This document shows positions 10,774-23,685 of a stretch of DNA of 64,000 nucleotides, piece by piece; position 1 is the first letter of the stretch, and each line of letters starts with the position of its first letter. The notes beneath the pieces are model-generated. The model ran no database searches. It was not told the DNA's origin and worked only from the letters and a program-made list of their open reading frames with translations. This stretch comes from Varroa destructor (lineage: Eukaryota > Arthropoda > Arachnida > Mesostigmata > Varroidae). A program made the translations under genes and the position numbers. The stretch spans positions 25,985,344 through 26,049,343 of the forward strand of contig NW_019211454.1 in NCBI RefSeq assembly GCF_002443255.2, given 5' to 3'.

Positions 10774-13700
10774 ATGCTCGAAGCTAAACAGAGGGTTCGC
10801 ATCACAGTTCTTGGGCCAAGGAAGGCTGGAAAAACTGGTGGGTGAAAATCGACATTGGTACTTTCGCTGCGTTTTCCACCATCACAGAGATTGATATAGA
10901 AAGCTATGTTGTATAATAAATAGAAGCAGCTTAGAAATTGCGATGAGTCAGTTGAACATCGGTGTACGTTAGATAACGTATATGCGTTACCGCTATATGT
11001 GCGTAAAGTAAACGGACCAAATTGTATTAGTTAGATAAATATAGTTTCGTGTCTATGAATTTCAGGCCATTGAAGCATGAGATACTCAACAGTGCACGCA
11101 TAAATATGTCATTCGAAGTATAAGGCTACTGAGAATCGCAAAAAAAATCGTTGAAATGGGAATCAGTTGTTCATGATCGTTGAGTCGATTGCATGTATCA
11201 GCTTTCGTTAAAACCGTTACCCTTGCAGCAATGAAAACGGTACACGCTTGCGAGTGTGAGTCGCTGGCCGAAACACGGGACGCCATACGCTAATGACTGA
11301 ATTAGTAAAAGTATTACCTTTAACTCTATGCCGGTGGTGCTTTTGTCTCTGTGGGTACGTCGGCAAAAACTGTTTGATCACTGCTACTGCTGCTACCAGC
11401 TGAATAGGGCAGCAGCTTTTATTAGTTGTTATTTGTTGTTAGAAAGGATAAAAAAGTAGATTAAAGGGCTTTTTTGATCTACTTTTTTGTCCTTCTCTGT
11501 CATCACGAATTTGTGGTGGCTTTTTGGCATGAACAAACTGTAGATCGGACGACCTTTGAAATCAGGACTCTGGAAATCGGAGTGCTACGAGACTTTGTAG
11601 GTTGTCAACCCTAGGCAGATCATCACTTCCCGCAGTGTCTAATACGATCTGTCTTTGCGACCTCTGTTGTATAGCTGTTTATTTTAAGCGTAATATTATC
11701 TCGGTATTTATTTGTAGAGTCCGTTGATCCCGAAATCGGCTTGCCTATAAAGAAAGTTCGATGTCCACATGACCGTAAATTGTACAAATACGGTTACAGC
11801 CATTTCGCATCGTTATATATCGCAGTAATATCTAGCGGAACGTAGATCATTCGCCTTACCCTAACTCTCTCTCTCCCCTTTCCCCTCTCTCCTCTCCCTC
11901 TCCCTTTTGTCAGGCTTGTTGATGTTTCGTGGCAAGCTATAAGCAAACTTTTTTGTCGAATGTGATCGTGGTGACGATGGTGGAGTTCTAGGTATTATTG
12001 TTTTTTCAATAATTTCAAACACTGGTACTAGTGAGCCGGCATATGAGAAAAGACCGTCAAAATAGAAAGGATTCGATACTATATGTCGTAGCGTCGATAC
12101 GACCGTTGGTCTCAGTAGGGGCTTTTATTTAGCGTCGTGTTTTTGCAAGTTTGCTTGTAGCTCATTATGTATCGACCTATGACGAAACAGCACTCAGACG
12201 CTGATGTCACTGCGTCCCAGTCGATCCGTCAGCTCAGAGTCGTCTATGAAATCTGTCTGATTTACAGCGCTTGTTTTCCGATATATGGCCAGGCTATTCG
12301 TGGCTACCGACAGAGGGGGCAACAATGCAACTGGCGCTAGCAGCGGCAGCAGCAGCAGCGACAGCAGCAGCAGCGACAACAAGAATAGCAGTTCACGCTC
12401 GTATTCAGGCGCTCTGGATAATCTATACTATCACTGTGTCTGTTTGGATAACGTCTTATACGACCTCGAAATACTTGACTTGGCACAGTCGAAGGTAAAG
12501 AACGTGTTCTCTACACATGTTTAATGATTGTAAACACGTGGTCGTTCATATCCGGGCTGACACAGTCCAGAGTGATCAGTCAACTGGCGGCTATTGTATC
12601 TACAATCTAATAGCATCTACAAGATAGCACTTAGAGCAGACACGTTTGAATGTTTTTATTCGAAAATTTTAATTCACCTGCCATTTGCGGGCGGTCTGTA
12701 GCAGCTCGATCTACGAGATAATAATACATTCGCAGTTGACGGGTATTTCTGGCATCGATACAGCTACGTAGAAGACGTTACAAGTAAAATTATAGCTTCT
12801 AAAAGGTGGGTTTTCTCAACAAACGATTATCCCTTTGATCGCCTCATAGCTATCGTATTATATGTATCGTTAATATAGGCAACAGGAGAGCCTTAGGTTT
12901 ATGTAAACTTCTGGTGGACGCCGAGCCTAAGAAATGTAGTAATGGAAAGGGCCAGAAGGCGTGCACTAATATGCAGTGTTTCTGCTATAATACTAAATGT
13001 ACGTGCTTGTATCAAGAGCACCACTTAAGCGGATTTTAGCCAGTTTATGATATAACTTCGTAACCACCGGTTAAATGTATTTTTTCATGCACACAAGCTT
13101 ATGCACGACGGTGTAGTAGCTTCTATTACGGTACCGTTCCACACACCGCACATTATACAGCCTCCATCACAAAGTGACAATCGTGTGCGATACGGACATT
13201 ATAGTCACAAACGCTTTTCTTTGTACGCAGAAATTTGATATTATGATTGTAGTGTTAGACATGACATAACTGTTATATGGAGAAGCGGTCAAAAAATATG
13301 CATAAATATATAAAGCTTACTCCGTTTTAGCACCCTGACAAGTCGTAACCTCAGTCGGTCGTGCGCTGCCGTGTAATTTCAGAACGTGTTAAAATTTGAA
13401 CGTTGCTCCGACGCATTTATAGTTGTGTATTCCGTTGCTCTGCGATCCGATTTCGAAGAAGCGGTTCTACTGTGTAATAGGCTCCGAGCTATTTACCCAC
13501 GAAAACCTCTATTGCTTGTCGGCAATAAGACAGATCTGACTCGACAGGTGACCACAAGCGAAGGACAAAAGGTACATTGAGACCAAGCTACTGTCAAAAC
13601 TAGTATCTTAAACGTCGTTGAACAAATTCTGTGGCATATAGAAAGCTAATCTATAGTGAAATGTCGCATAGTTCTACTGTGGCATAATTTCTGTCGTTAT

Positions 13701-13965
13701 TTTCCAAAATGTGTTGCTTGATTCTAACGGATCACTTTATTTCACGTCATTTTTCATACCTTCATAGGTTGGGGGCGTGTTATTCGCTGAGGTAAGTGTG
13801 GCTCATGTGGGGAGCTGGGAGGTCCACCAGGCGATGTATCGACTTCTGCGACGGGTATCAGAGATAAGAGCTGAGCAAGCAGCGTCAAACAAGTGCCATT
13901 TTGTTGTTCAAAATGCAGAAGAGGCCTTCGGCCGAAGAGATTCAATGGATACATCCTCAGCTTAA
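10774..13965 (+). CDS. Ras-like small GTPase (RERG/RASL10-12 type) with a switch I insertion
   Basis: Coding exons are 10774-10837, 12268-12494, 13383-13571 and 13768-13965. All junctions are GT-AG with matching phases (1, 0, 0), giving 225 aa. Exon 1 has the P-loop GPRKAGKT (residues 14-21). Exon 2 continues as ALVFRYMARLF, the normal helix after a Ras P-loop. A Gly/Asn/Ser-rich stretch (about 38-66) is then inserted where switch I should be, and the domain resumes with YSGALDNLYY and VLYDLEILDLAQSK, in which the DTAGQ (G3) box reads DLAQS. Exon 3 has AFIVVYS and the G4 box NKTD (145-148); exon 4 has a weak G5 (EVSVA, 168-172). There is no C-terminal CAAX box. Switch Thr, G3 Gly and catalytic Gln are missing, so GTP hydrolysis is doubtful. 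The nearest families by memory are RERG, RASL10 and RASL12. The frame is open upstream of the ATG, so a further upstream coding exon is possible. Confidence 0.85.
11444..11494. repeat. Near-perfect hairpin inside the Ras-like gene intron
   Basis: Arms 11444-11461 and 11477-11494 are reverse complements at 17 of 18 positions (aaggataaaaaagtagat against atctacttttttgtcctt), with a 15-base loop. It lies in intron 1 of the Ras-like gene, in the sense orientation. It could be a small mobile-element remnant or a structured intron RNA. Confidence 0.75.
11865..11913 (+). other. Long polypyrimidine tract ending in cag (strong decoy acceptor)
   Basis: About 45 bases of almost only C and T followed by ttttgtcag. 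It looks like a strong splice acceptor, but it lies about 350 bases upstream of the acceptor used by the Ras-like exon 2 (tttacag ending at 12267). What follows is open for only a few codons in the needed phase. Confidence 0.6.
12343..12378 (+). repeat. AGC trinucleotide repeat coding Ser in the Ras-like protein
   Basis: Runs of AGC interrupted by GGC and GAC encode the Ser-rich insertion. In the other frames the same run reads as poly-Ala or poly-Gln, which explains the overlapping open frame there. Such tracts often vary in length between individuals. Confidence 0.85.
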
Positions 13966-14113
13966 TGTGAATACAGATATTGAAATATTTAAGCCTCGAG
14001 ATTGGTTTTTGCCAAGATATGTTCGGTTTGGCCAGAAGCTCATACGGTTATTCATGAGATAAATTATTTTTTAATTATCTTAAGGCTGTTTATCGTAGAT
14101 TTTATTTTGTATC

Positions 14114-14171
14114 AATAAACTCGTTGTTTTTTATAACAAATTACCGATAAAACGTCTGCAACGTCAATAAA
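14114..14171 (+). other. Two poly(A) signals of the Ras-like gene
   Basis: AATAAA occurs at 14114-14119 and again at 14166-14171, 150-200 bases after the stop codon, giving a short 3' UTR. Confidence 0.6.
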
Positions 14172-15266
14172 GTTCATAAGAATTCAAGATCAATTCGATA
14201 TTCAATATTCAAGAGTTCTCTTCAATTTTTTAGTTATTTTTCATCCGTGTTTGCTGCTGTTTTGCTTTATTTACTTACACGTAAATAATAGCGTACAATC
14301 GAAAGCTTTTCTACTATCAACAATGTCTATACGTGTGATCGAACACTGTACGATTTCAGCTAATTCATAAAGATTTTTGTATCTAGGAGTCCAAACAAGC
14401 CCCATCAAACCATTTTTCAAAATGCACGTTTTTCATCCAGCATCAGGCAAGGAGGCGTATCACACGCGCTATCAGCGAGAAATGTTGCATCATTTGTAAT
14501 GTAAATAAGCCGTAACACCATTGTTAGGATAAAGCAATTTCGATATACTTTAGAATCATGTAATAGCTACCGTAGCTAATTACCCTACAAAATTGCATTA
14601 GTGCTAACAGGAATTATTGTTAAACAATAATTCAGACGGATATATAATATGAGCTATAGCTTTATCTGTCTTTTTCTTCGCCACTAAACTCCTTGATAAG
14701 GACAAAGTCTTTTTTGTCCACCCTAGATTCACTATGGAATTCGCACTTAACAAACGGAACCAGTTTTGCTGAGGATAAGTTGCCAAACGGCAATCAGCTG
14801 GGACAACAGCCGAAGTACATCCGTAGCAGGCCACTGCCGCACGCTGTTACGGTTTCGTATGTTTCTGTCATAGATCATAAAGGCCACATAATTTAGAACA
14901 ATGCAAAAATCAATCTACGATATCTTCATACACGCTGCTTTTATATTTTGACTTTCAGTTTGCTCCGTCTCGCTAGCTTTAGGTATTTACCATCATTTTT
15001 GTATCGCGAGTCAGATAAACTCAAGTTGAATACGTCACCTCTTTTGTCAGCCATATCTGTGCAATTCCAATGAAGCTCAAAATCATTGTACGTTGAACAA
15101 TTTCAAAACATAAAACTGGAGTACATGGTAGCGTATAAGCATTCAGTTGGTGGACATTGCTTTCTTATGTATAAAATCTATGTGCCTGGGATAATTATAA
15201 AAAATATATCATTAAGGTTTGATACTACGATGTCTAAGGTCGTTAAGATATGCGTTGTAGCATTGT

Positions 15267-15268
<2 letters not shown>

Positions 15269-15312
<44 letters not shown>
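15269..15312. repeat. (TA)n microsatellite
   Basis: About 22 uninterrupted TA units. Confidence 0.95.
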
Positions 15313-15313
<1 letters not shown>

Positions 15314-15604
15314 TTTATTATTTACTTTGTACTATTTGCAAGAGTTATAATTCAGTGAACTTGATGCGGCTTGACATTGTGCCTACATAATTATCAGGCA
15401 CGAAGCACACGCAACTAGACGTAGATAGGAAATGCGACAGAAACGACCCCTTGTAATGATTAGAGGGATCAATAACCAGCAGAGATCGAAAATTATACCT
15501 CTGCTCACACCAGCTCTGAAAACACCACGCAATATAGCTGCATGCATTGCCCTGCGTCATGAAAATGAAAACGTTATTTATGATTAGAACTCGATTTTCA
15601 AAGC

Positions 15605-15627
15605 TTTTTTTTTTTTTTTTTTTTTTT
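15605..15627. repeat. T homopolymer (23 bases)
   Basis: An uninterrupted T run. It could be the A-tail of a retroposed copy on the minus strand, but no element was recognised beside it. Confidence 0.9.
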
Positions 15628-16174
15628 ATAAAAACACTCAAAATAACGCAATTAGAAGCTTCAGCTAAAATTGCTATATTGAAAATTTTCGTTATACGAT
15701 GTTGAATCTTGCACATAAGCTATTTTTAGAAATCCCGTGGTAGCATAACGACTTTGAACAACTTTATTTGATTTAAAAAAAAAGCATTTTTATTAATATA
15801 AAAATGTTATTTTTGATAGCATGGACTCATAGCGATGCCTGTAACTATAGTGATACAGTTTTTAAATTATAATTAATTATTAATTGGTTGGAATGAATGA
15901 AGAATTAATTTCCATGGTTACTGCGGTGAAGCCATGCTTAATGGGTCCTTGCCATACTTCGCAGGAATTTGTTTGAGGTCGATAATTGTGGCCCATTCCT
16001 CAGAGCGTTACAATGAAAAGCCTTAGACGCCTCAACCCTTTTTTGGTTTGTCGACCTCACATCTGAGTGCCAGGTGGTGGTGCTAGCTGATCAGTTTGTT
16101 TACCGTAATCGCCTACAGCGCTGAGGTACCTTTAGCATTTCGACAAATTTTTAGCTTTTGTTTGCCGTATAACT

Positions 16175-16236
16175 AACTAGGACACTTGTATATATATACA
16201 TATATATGTATATAAATATATATATGTGTCCTAGTT
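16175..16236. repeat. Inverted repeat with perfect 11-bp arms around a TA-rich core
   Basis: Arm aactaggacac at 16175-16185 and its exact reverse complement gtgtcctagtt at 16226-16236 enclose 40 bases of TA-rich, partly self-complementary sequence. It resembles the second hairpin at 43009-43073, sharing TAGGACA. It could be a tiny MITE or a hairpin-prone microsatellite. Confidence 0.8.
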
Positions 16237-18264
16237 TGCGCTTGTTCGATTTAATTATGTCGCAAAAATAATCATACTGATTATTAAATTATTACAACAA
16301 ATATTCATAGTGCAATTCTAACAAGAAAAAATCCTAAACCCGGTAAAAATTTTGAAGAAATGCTCATTTGGAGTGAAATGCGCCTTTGAGTCGATCCCAA
16401 AAGTTGACGGATTCATATATTAGTTTATAACATAATTTTAACACAGTTTGTCACATAACAACATTTGCTAATTAGCTTAACCCTTGGCCAAAGTGAAACG
16501 TAAAAAAACCTGAGCAATAGCTTAAATTCAATGGGAAAGCACCAAGGAATAACAGAATCAACGGTTTACTCACCAGTCACCCTACAATGTTTTATCGTTA
16601 ATTTATTGAAAAATCTTTTCATCATCGTCTTAATAACGATTCTCTTTAACGCTTTAATCATATCTATTTATCACTGAAGAGGTATGGTGGGGGTTATGAA
16701 AAATTGTTCATATTCTAAGCCATGCCTTCCTAATTCAACAATTCTACAAAGTAAGGTATGTCCAAAACGAGAATGACTTATACGTAGAAGGCTACCCCCT
16801 ATAGAGTGTGTGTGTGTACAATTTTTTCGTTGTCGATTTCATTATAAACAAGTACATGTAATTACCAAAATGGTTGTTTACCGGTATGTATGTGTTTGGA
16901 TCGGCAAGTGAAGCTCAACGGCATCCTAAAAAATGACGCGATCTACTAGGGGGATCTACGTCAAATGATTAAATTGCTTTACTAGCTGCAAAGAACAACA
17001 TAGATAACTGAGTCATTTTAGAAATTGTGAAAAGCTTCGCAACTGACCTGCGTTTAATTTCGGTGACTGTTTAAACGTAATGCGGGGTATTTATGACCCC
17101 AAGCCATTTGCCATTCGTGTTACGCGTACAGCCGAGCTGGATAACCCTGGTAGTTGAATCACAGGCCAAAATGGGCGAATCGGGCTCAGCCAGCTTAGAG
17201 ACGGGACGCTAATAGATCGCAGAACAGTTTCTCTAGTGGCCATTTGAAATATTTTCTCACCTAACTGATCAAAGCCCTCCTTGCCAATCAATAGGCAAAC
17301 AAAATAAAAGTAATAAATTGAATAGGGTCAACTACTAACGAAACAATCTATTAAAACCTAAGGCACCAGAAAGAATCGTTTTGTACTTTTGAAAATATTT
17401 TTTGTGGTGAAAATGTTGCTGGATCAATTTTTTTTTAAAGGCGTCATGTGGTTAGAATGAAATGAATCCTGATGACGCTAACCTAGTGTACTTCTCGGGT
17501 GTGAAACATGCAGAGCTTCTGTTTTTGGAGCTGTTCCCCCTTTTGGCTTTTCTTTGATCAAAGGTAGCCTGAATTGGCATGTTAGCTTTCTTAGCTGTGA
17601 TTCATCTACTTCTATTTCGGTTAGGCCAAGATCCGTTTCGAAATTTGCCTGTCTTTGCATCCTCAGCATTGGCTGCACTGCCTAATACTTGGCGAATGTC
17701 ATTAGTTGAACCGGTCGAAGTTTCATTGTGAGCGGTGACGTTTAAAAGTTCAATCCAAGTCCATACGTCATGGAAACTAGGAATGCTCAGATTGTTTTGA
17801 CCGCTAGCACTCGTTAGAGAATCTGGCATTTCTTCAGCAGGGAAAATAAAGAGTGTACATATCAAGCATAATAAAGGCAAAATAATCATTGCAATTTGTA
17901 AGATTCGTAAAGTTTGATCTAGATTAGAACACATACCGTCCTCAGCTTTATGATTCATATTTCACAACATAGTTATTAAGTACCGAACTACGTAAGGCGG
18001 CTATATAATACCAGGCGATTGATACTACGAAGTACATAGAATGGAACACGCCATAGGTATGCTCTTCGTAGTAACTAAATTTTAGGTCTGTCGCAGTTAA
18101 CTCTTCCAAGTTCTATTACTCTATTTATCTAATAACTTCGAGCCTGACATAAGACAATCACTCTATTCATTGCATCTGATATCCAATAGAGTGCTATGAC
18201 TAGAACAAAGGTACACTACATTCATTGTTTATGTTCTACGAAGTGAATAAACGCGTTTTGCGCA

Positions 18265-18284
18265 CCTAACCTAACCTAACCTTA
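18265..18284. repeat. Interstitial (CCTAA)3 telomere-type motif
   Basis: Three perfect CCTAA units followed by CCTTA. (TTAGG)n is the common arthropod telomere repeat. This short copy is interstitial and may be a chance or repair-inserted run. Confidence 0.6.
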
Positions 18285-21200
18285 GTACCCTAGCGAATTT
18301 CGAATTTAGAAACCATTTTAAGTATCGCTTATTGTTGGATAAACTACAAAATCGTATAGATTTTTTGTGTTTTTCGTTGCTCTTCGTGCCGCTTGACGAC
18401 TCATAGATTTAAAATCAATGACACAAGCTACATTTATAAGCGTATAACGAATCGAATATGACCTAATTTCTCTACGGTTTCGGTCATATGTCGTTGGTTC
18501 GGGAGCCGGTCAAATGTCGAAAACTAATTTTCAAGTAATTTTTGTCTCTTTTTAGAAATAAGACGATATTTACCAGGCGTCATCGTTAGAGTTTTTTGCC
18601 GGTTCGGCAGCTATGAATATCAATGATTGTATTAATATGTTTCAAAATAGTATATTCATAATAAAACCAGTGAAAATAATCACGAAGGGTTATTATGATT
18701 TGACAGAAAACGTGCAGAGTAGCGATATTTCATAAATCACTGCCATATCAGTGACTGAACCATGGAGCAACCACCTTTTGCCTTTCAAAAACGATACAAG
18801 TTAATTCGAGTTGTCAATAATAATGATGGTCAGTAAACGTACCATACGAAGCAAAATTCGAAGTTGACTAGAAATTTCACTTGGTCTAAAAGATGAATTA
18901 GAGTTTGCCATATAAACAAATTTTCAATAGCCATATTATTAGAAAACTTTTTTTCGATTATTAGAAGTTTTCGTTCTCTATTCGTCCTTTTTTTTTAGCT
19001 GAAGTTAATTTTTTTTTATGTAAAAGTGATCTGACGTTTGTGTTACCGTAGGGTGCGCGTTATTCACAGTGTATTAAGCGTGTAGGTTCGGAGAATTGGA
19101 GCTAGGAAGATAAATGTTTATCCGAGCAGTTCATCTAACTATTTCAGTTATCAATACCTTTTGACACGTACTTTTTTTGGACTGTCATAGGTAAGATGAG
19201 ACGAAAGCCTTGATATTCCATTAATTAGGAAGACAAGTCCCATGTCTTGTTTGCTGTGAATGTCGTAATCGCTATCGTTGAATCTCCGGAAGACGTTTTC
19301 TTGCCATATCCCTATCTCGTAAAATGTAAAATCAAATAAATCACTTATGAAGTTCTACTTGAAAACGGCCATTAACTAAAAGCAACGAGTGAGTTCGGTT
19401 CATAAGAAATGTTTGTGCTTCAAAATGACAGAAAACTTATCGACACTGAAGGCGAATGGTATGCAGGAAGGTATCTACCATGGCAAAGCCTGAACATTTT
19501 TTTGATTGTGGAAGATAGTTTAAGTTAGCTTTCTGAACCTATCGAACTAATTAAATTTACAGGAAAGTGAAGTTTCTCGTTAGAACTGTTAACAATCCTA
19601 AAGTTCTCCGGGTTTTTTCTACTTGCCTGTCTAGTAAATCAAACATAAATAACGGAACAGCTGGAACTCAAATACCAACTAATTTATGTGTTACAATTAT
19701 TATAGTGACATCCTCAAATTAATATAACTAAACATTAAAAAGTAATGACATACGTTTTATATGGAAGTACTGTGCAAGAAAATCTTGCTTTTCCTTATTT
19801 ATGGGTTCAGCAGATGGAACGTTAGTAAAACCCATAAGTGAAATTTTATGATCTTGAATCGACCACGAACAACCATATAGCAGAAGTCATAGAGTATTTG
19901 GAATGAATTGGGATAAACTTTGCCGTAATATTTATCTTAGCCTTCGTCCGGTCTTCTTGGTACTAGGAGCATGCTAGCTTTTTTAGAATATAGTCATAAA
20001 CTCATTATGGTACAGACGTAAGGACTTTAGGTTTCGAAGTATGAATCAAGATTATTAATTCAGGGTGGGTTATTAATTAATTAGGGGTGAGAAACTTCTC
20101 ACCTAGGTTGCGAGTATTTAAAACTGATGGTCCTTGCAGATGCCGGTTAGTACACGGCTTCCGAAAAATTCGAGCAGAATTTTCAAAGCACACAAGAAGG
20201 ATTAGACAGAATGTGCCGAAATATCATCAAAACTGGATGATTCTAGAATTTTATGGGATTTCATGGCATTGTGTGGATAGTTTCAAAGTGGATTTATCTC
20301 TCAGCTGTAAAGGCCTCCAATTAGACTCTACCGATTAGTTATTTTTCGACTTTTTGTGTATTCTTGCGCTTTTGGACCTTTCTATCTGTTTGAGCTCTTG
20401 GATTTCCAGGATCGTAAGGTATATCCCAGCTGTATTTGAGCGAGGTCCAACAAGTATAAACTTATCTATATCGCTTCAATCATGGTTCTTATAAAAATAA
20501 GTCATTTACAAATTTAGAGAGTACAATTTAGCAGATTACTTATCAGAGGTTTATGTTTCGAATCGAAGTCGTAGCCAAAACGAATGGCAGGCTCAACGAA
20601 GAAAGACGTCCTGCATGCAACAAATTTCATACGATTATCTAATTTCCTTTGAATACGCCAGCGATATCAATTCGATCAAACTGAGCACAATCTGTTTCTG
20701 TCTGTGAACCAGGCTATATCAATATCAACTAACTTTTCAGTATGAAATTTTCCACCACACTACAATTTAGCTGTCATTCACATGTATTTTTCCAGTCTAA
20801 ACATGCGTTGCATTACAGCTGCTCAAGACCTTGTACTTCTGAAATCAAGGAATATTGGCTCTGGATTAAATTTCTATATGATGTCTGTTATATTTTCATC
20901 GGGTCGCGCAATATGACCATGCTAATATCATTTGAGAGTAGTCAGTTGACCAGTGTAAACGGCATGATAGATCAAAAAAACTTCAGAAATCACAGTCAAC
21001 CACAATTCTGCGTTCCCGTTCAAGTCGCTTATTAGGCATCCGAGCTTCGATGTCACCAGAAGGGTGCCTAGCTGTTTAAGCTGCATAACATAATTATTAC
21101 CAGAAGCCAAGTTTCCTGTTAGTGCTCCAACAAAAACTAATTACAATAAAAATATGCCTGACTAGAGTAAGGTTATATTTGCAAGCCGCTAAACTGGTCA

Positions 21201-23666
21201 CGCAATACACATTGTGAGTTCTAAGGCTGATTCACTAATCTCATATATCTGATATGTGATAATTTCCTCCGTCCGTGGTGAAAACGCATAGAAATGTTTA
21301 GTCCACACAAGAGAAATCGTAGATCAGGACATAGCCTGAAAAAGTCAAGTATAAAAAATCTTTCAAATTTTCAAAACTAAGAAAATCAGAAATCGAATAC
21401 AATATTCAAATATTCATAACTGACGAAACTTCGAGAATCTGATCATTTCAAAAGAACCATTCATATTCCTGATATTTTGAAACAGATTTATTTCTAGTAC
21501 CAAGAACATAGAACCTTTAGCTCTAGGAATTGTTTTGAAGAAACGAAAAACTATTACTCAGCCGTATTAAAATAGTCAACGCGAAAATAGAACTTCGTGT
21601 CATCGTAGAAAAAATATTTTTTCTAAATTCTGCCGATTGCCGAATGATAGTTCACTCGCGTCCCTTTAGCTGACCCTCCGGGTATCGATACCTTGCCACA
21701 CTTCACTTCCATCGTCTTTTTTCATTACACATCACTCACTGACAATCCGCCTGGCGCGTTCATTCTTCTCGACTTTGCTTCCTGTACTATTCATTCACTA
21801 TCACAATCTTAAACGTCACTCTTCTGTTAATAACCGGCTGTAATAATAACTTCTTTGAGCAGCGGATCGATCTCTCTAGATCTCACGGCAATACGACAGA
21901 TTTCAATGAGCTAACCCCAGTAGCGCCTTGCAACTACTTCAACTATGCAGTAGTTGCTTGGTCTGTTAGTTAATCTGAAAGTAGCACAAATGGGGCACCT
22001 GAATCGTATTGCATTATTATGATTATAATTAAAATAAAAAAAAGAGCTTCCTTTAAAGACATGTTTTCTCATTGATCCTTCTTTTCTCAACGTGCAATTG
22101 AGTGAATGGTTAACTACGTCTTGGGATTACCGTGAACTTTAACCATGAAGAATTGCTCCGCGCTCATTCGATAACTTTTTCTGTATCTTGGCAGTAAAAA
22201 TAATAAAGTTCTGCCCGCCAGCAGCAGCCGCAGCAGCAGTAGTAGCCGTGATAGTTGTAGCAGTAGTTTATCTGGCAAGCGAGTAAGCTGTAGCCGTACG
22301 ATAGGAACGACCAAAAAGGGAGTCGACGTTCATTGGTAAAATATATGAAAGAATCATGTTGACGTTGTTCCTGTTCTTTCTTGGTGTTTTCTTACTTTCG
22401 CTAAATATTTCCAGCTTCCAACTTTGTCCCTCTTCTTGACAGACTCCGAAAACAAGCCTGCACCAGCTATTGCCGCTGTTGTTTGAGTTGCAGCGGCACC
22501 GGGAGATAACCAATCCAGGAACAAGATGAGTTCCACAGTTCCACTAATATTACTGGCAGTAATATTGCAGCGCCACAACGGCATTACCTTCTTGGGATCA
22601 ATTTTGTTATCCATAGGCACGCATTCCGCTAAAACAGAACATCGACATATCGCCCATGACAACAGCAATAAGAACTATGATGATAACAACAATTTGTGCT
22701 CCACAAGTGAGTCTCCCACTTTTATTAGGTTGTTGTGGTAATAACAGTGACAAATCAGGAGCTCTAATAAGAAATTGAGCCCGGAAATAAAAAAAGCCCG
22801 GAAGAGGTATCTTCCACAAACTATGGGCTGCAGCATCACTATGTGTGTTTCAGATACCGGTACTAAAGAAGCCAATGGCCCTCGTGGAAAGAAAAGACCG
22901 ATGTAAGAATCTGTTATAGTCTCGATCACAAATGGAGATCTACGTCTGTTTCTATGGGATTTCAAATAAAACGTGTACAAAACAATGGTGCACCAATAGC
23001 TTCGAACGTGTTCGGCAAGCTGATCCGACAGTATAATCATATTCAATCACGTTGCCAGTTATTTGCTCTACTTATTTTATTACTAAACGAAAAACGAAAC
23101 CGATGTATCGCTATTTATGCTCAAATAGTGATAGTACATGGTATATGAGGGACCTACTACATAAGCCAAGCGGCTAGGATTACGTAGCATTAAATCCCAG
23201 CTACTATCTTGTAATATTCGCATATTAAGGGCCATATAAAAGGGCTTAGACATTTTCTGTTTCGAAAATTGTGTCTTTTCAGCATGATTATTTTAGGAAT
23301 TGCTTCGGCACTTCACGTTCTCTTCCGCTATGTCAGTTAATTCGTCCTTTTTGGAAAACGCAGTCGTGCTTAATCAGCAACTGAAATCATTAAGTTGATC
23401 GATTTGGTACTAGTTTCCACCAGCCTGCGTTTCTCGGGTTACTGCCTTATCGTGATCTTACAGGCAGTGTCTTGCTTTGCCTCGTTGCTTACAACTTTTT
23501 TTACGGCTATGGATGTTAAGAACTTGAGGCAAATGCCATATAAGTTTCAGTCTAAGTTGGAACTGGATGTACTTTCGCATTTACACAAAAAAAACAAATC
23601 ACGCACCATTATTCAATCACACCAGGCAGATCAACTAGCATAATTTACTTGCATTGTGTAAGAGGT

Positions 23667-23685
23667 ATATATATATATATATATA
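23667..23685. repeat. (TA)n microsatellite
   Basis: About nine TA units in gene-poor DNA. Confidence 0.85.

Noticed and set aside
15345..15716. 123-codon minus frame
   Set aside because: It is held open by a 23-base homopolymer (poly-Lys); no similarity.
17602..17958. 118-codon minus frame with one hydrophobic segment
   Set aside because: Its length is within the range of chance frames here; no family, no partner exon, and a GTATGT donor-like site right after its first seven codons.
22114..23046. Cluster of overlapping minus and plus frames, one with a transmembrane-like helix
   Set aside because: They arise from an AGC-rich low-complexity block and conflicting frames; splice sites could not be joined in phase.
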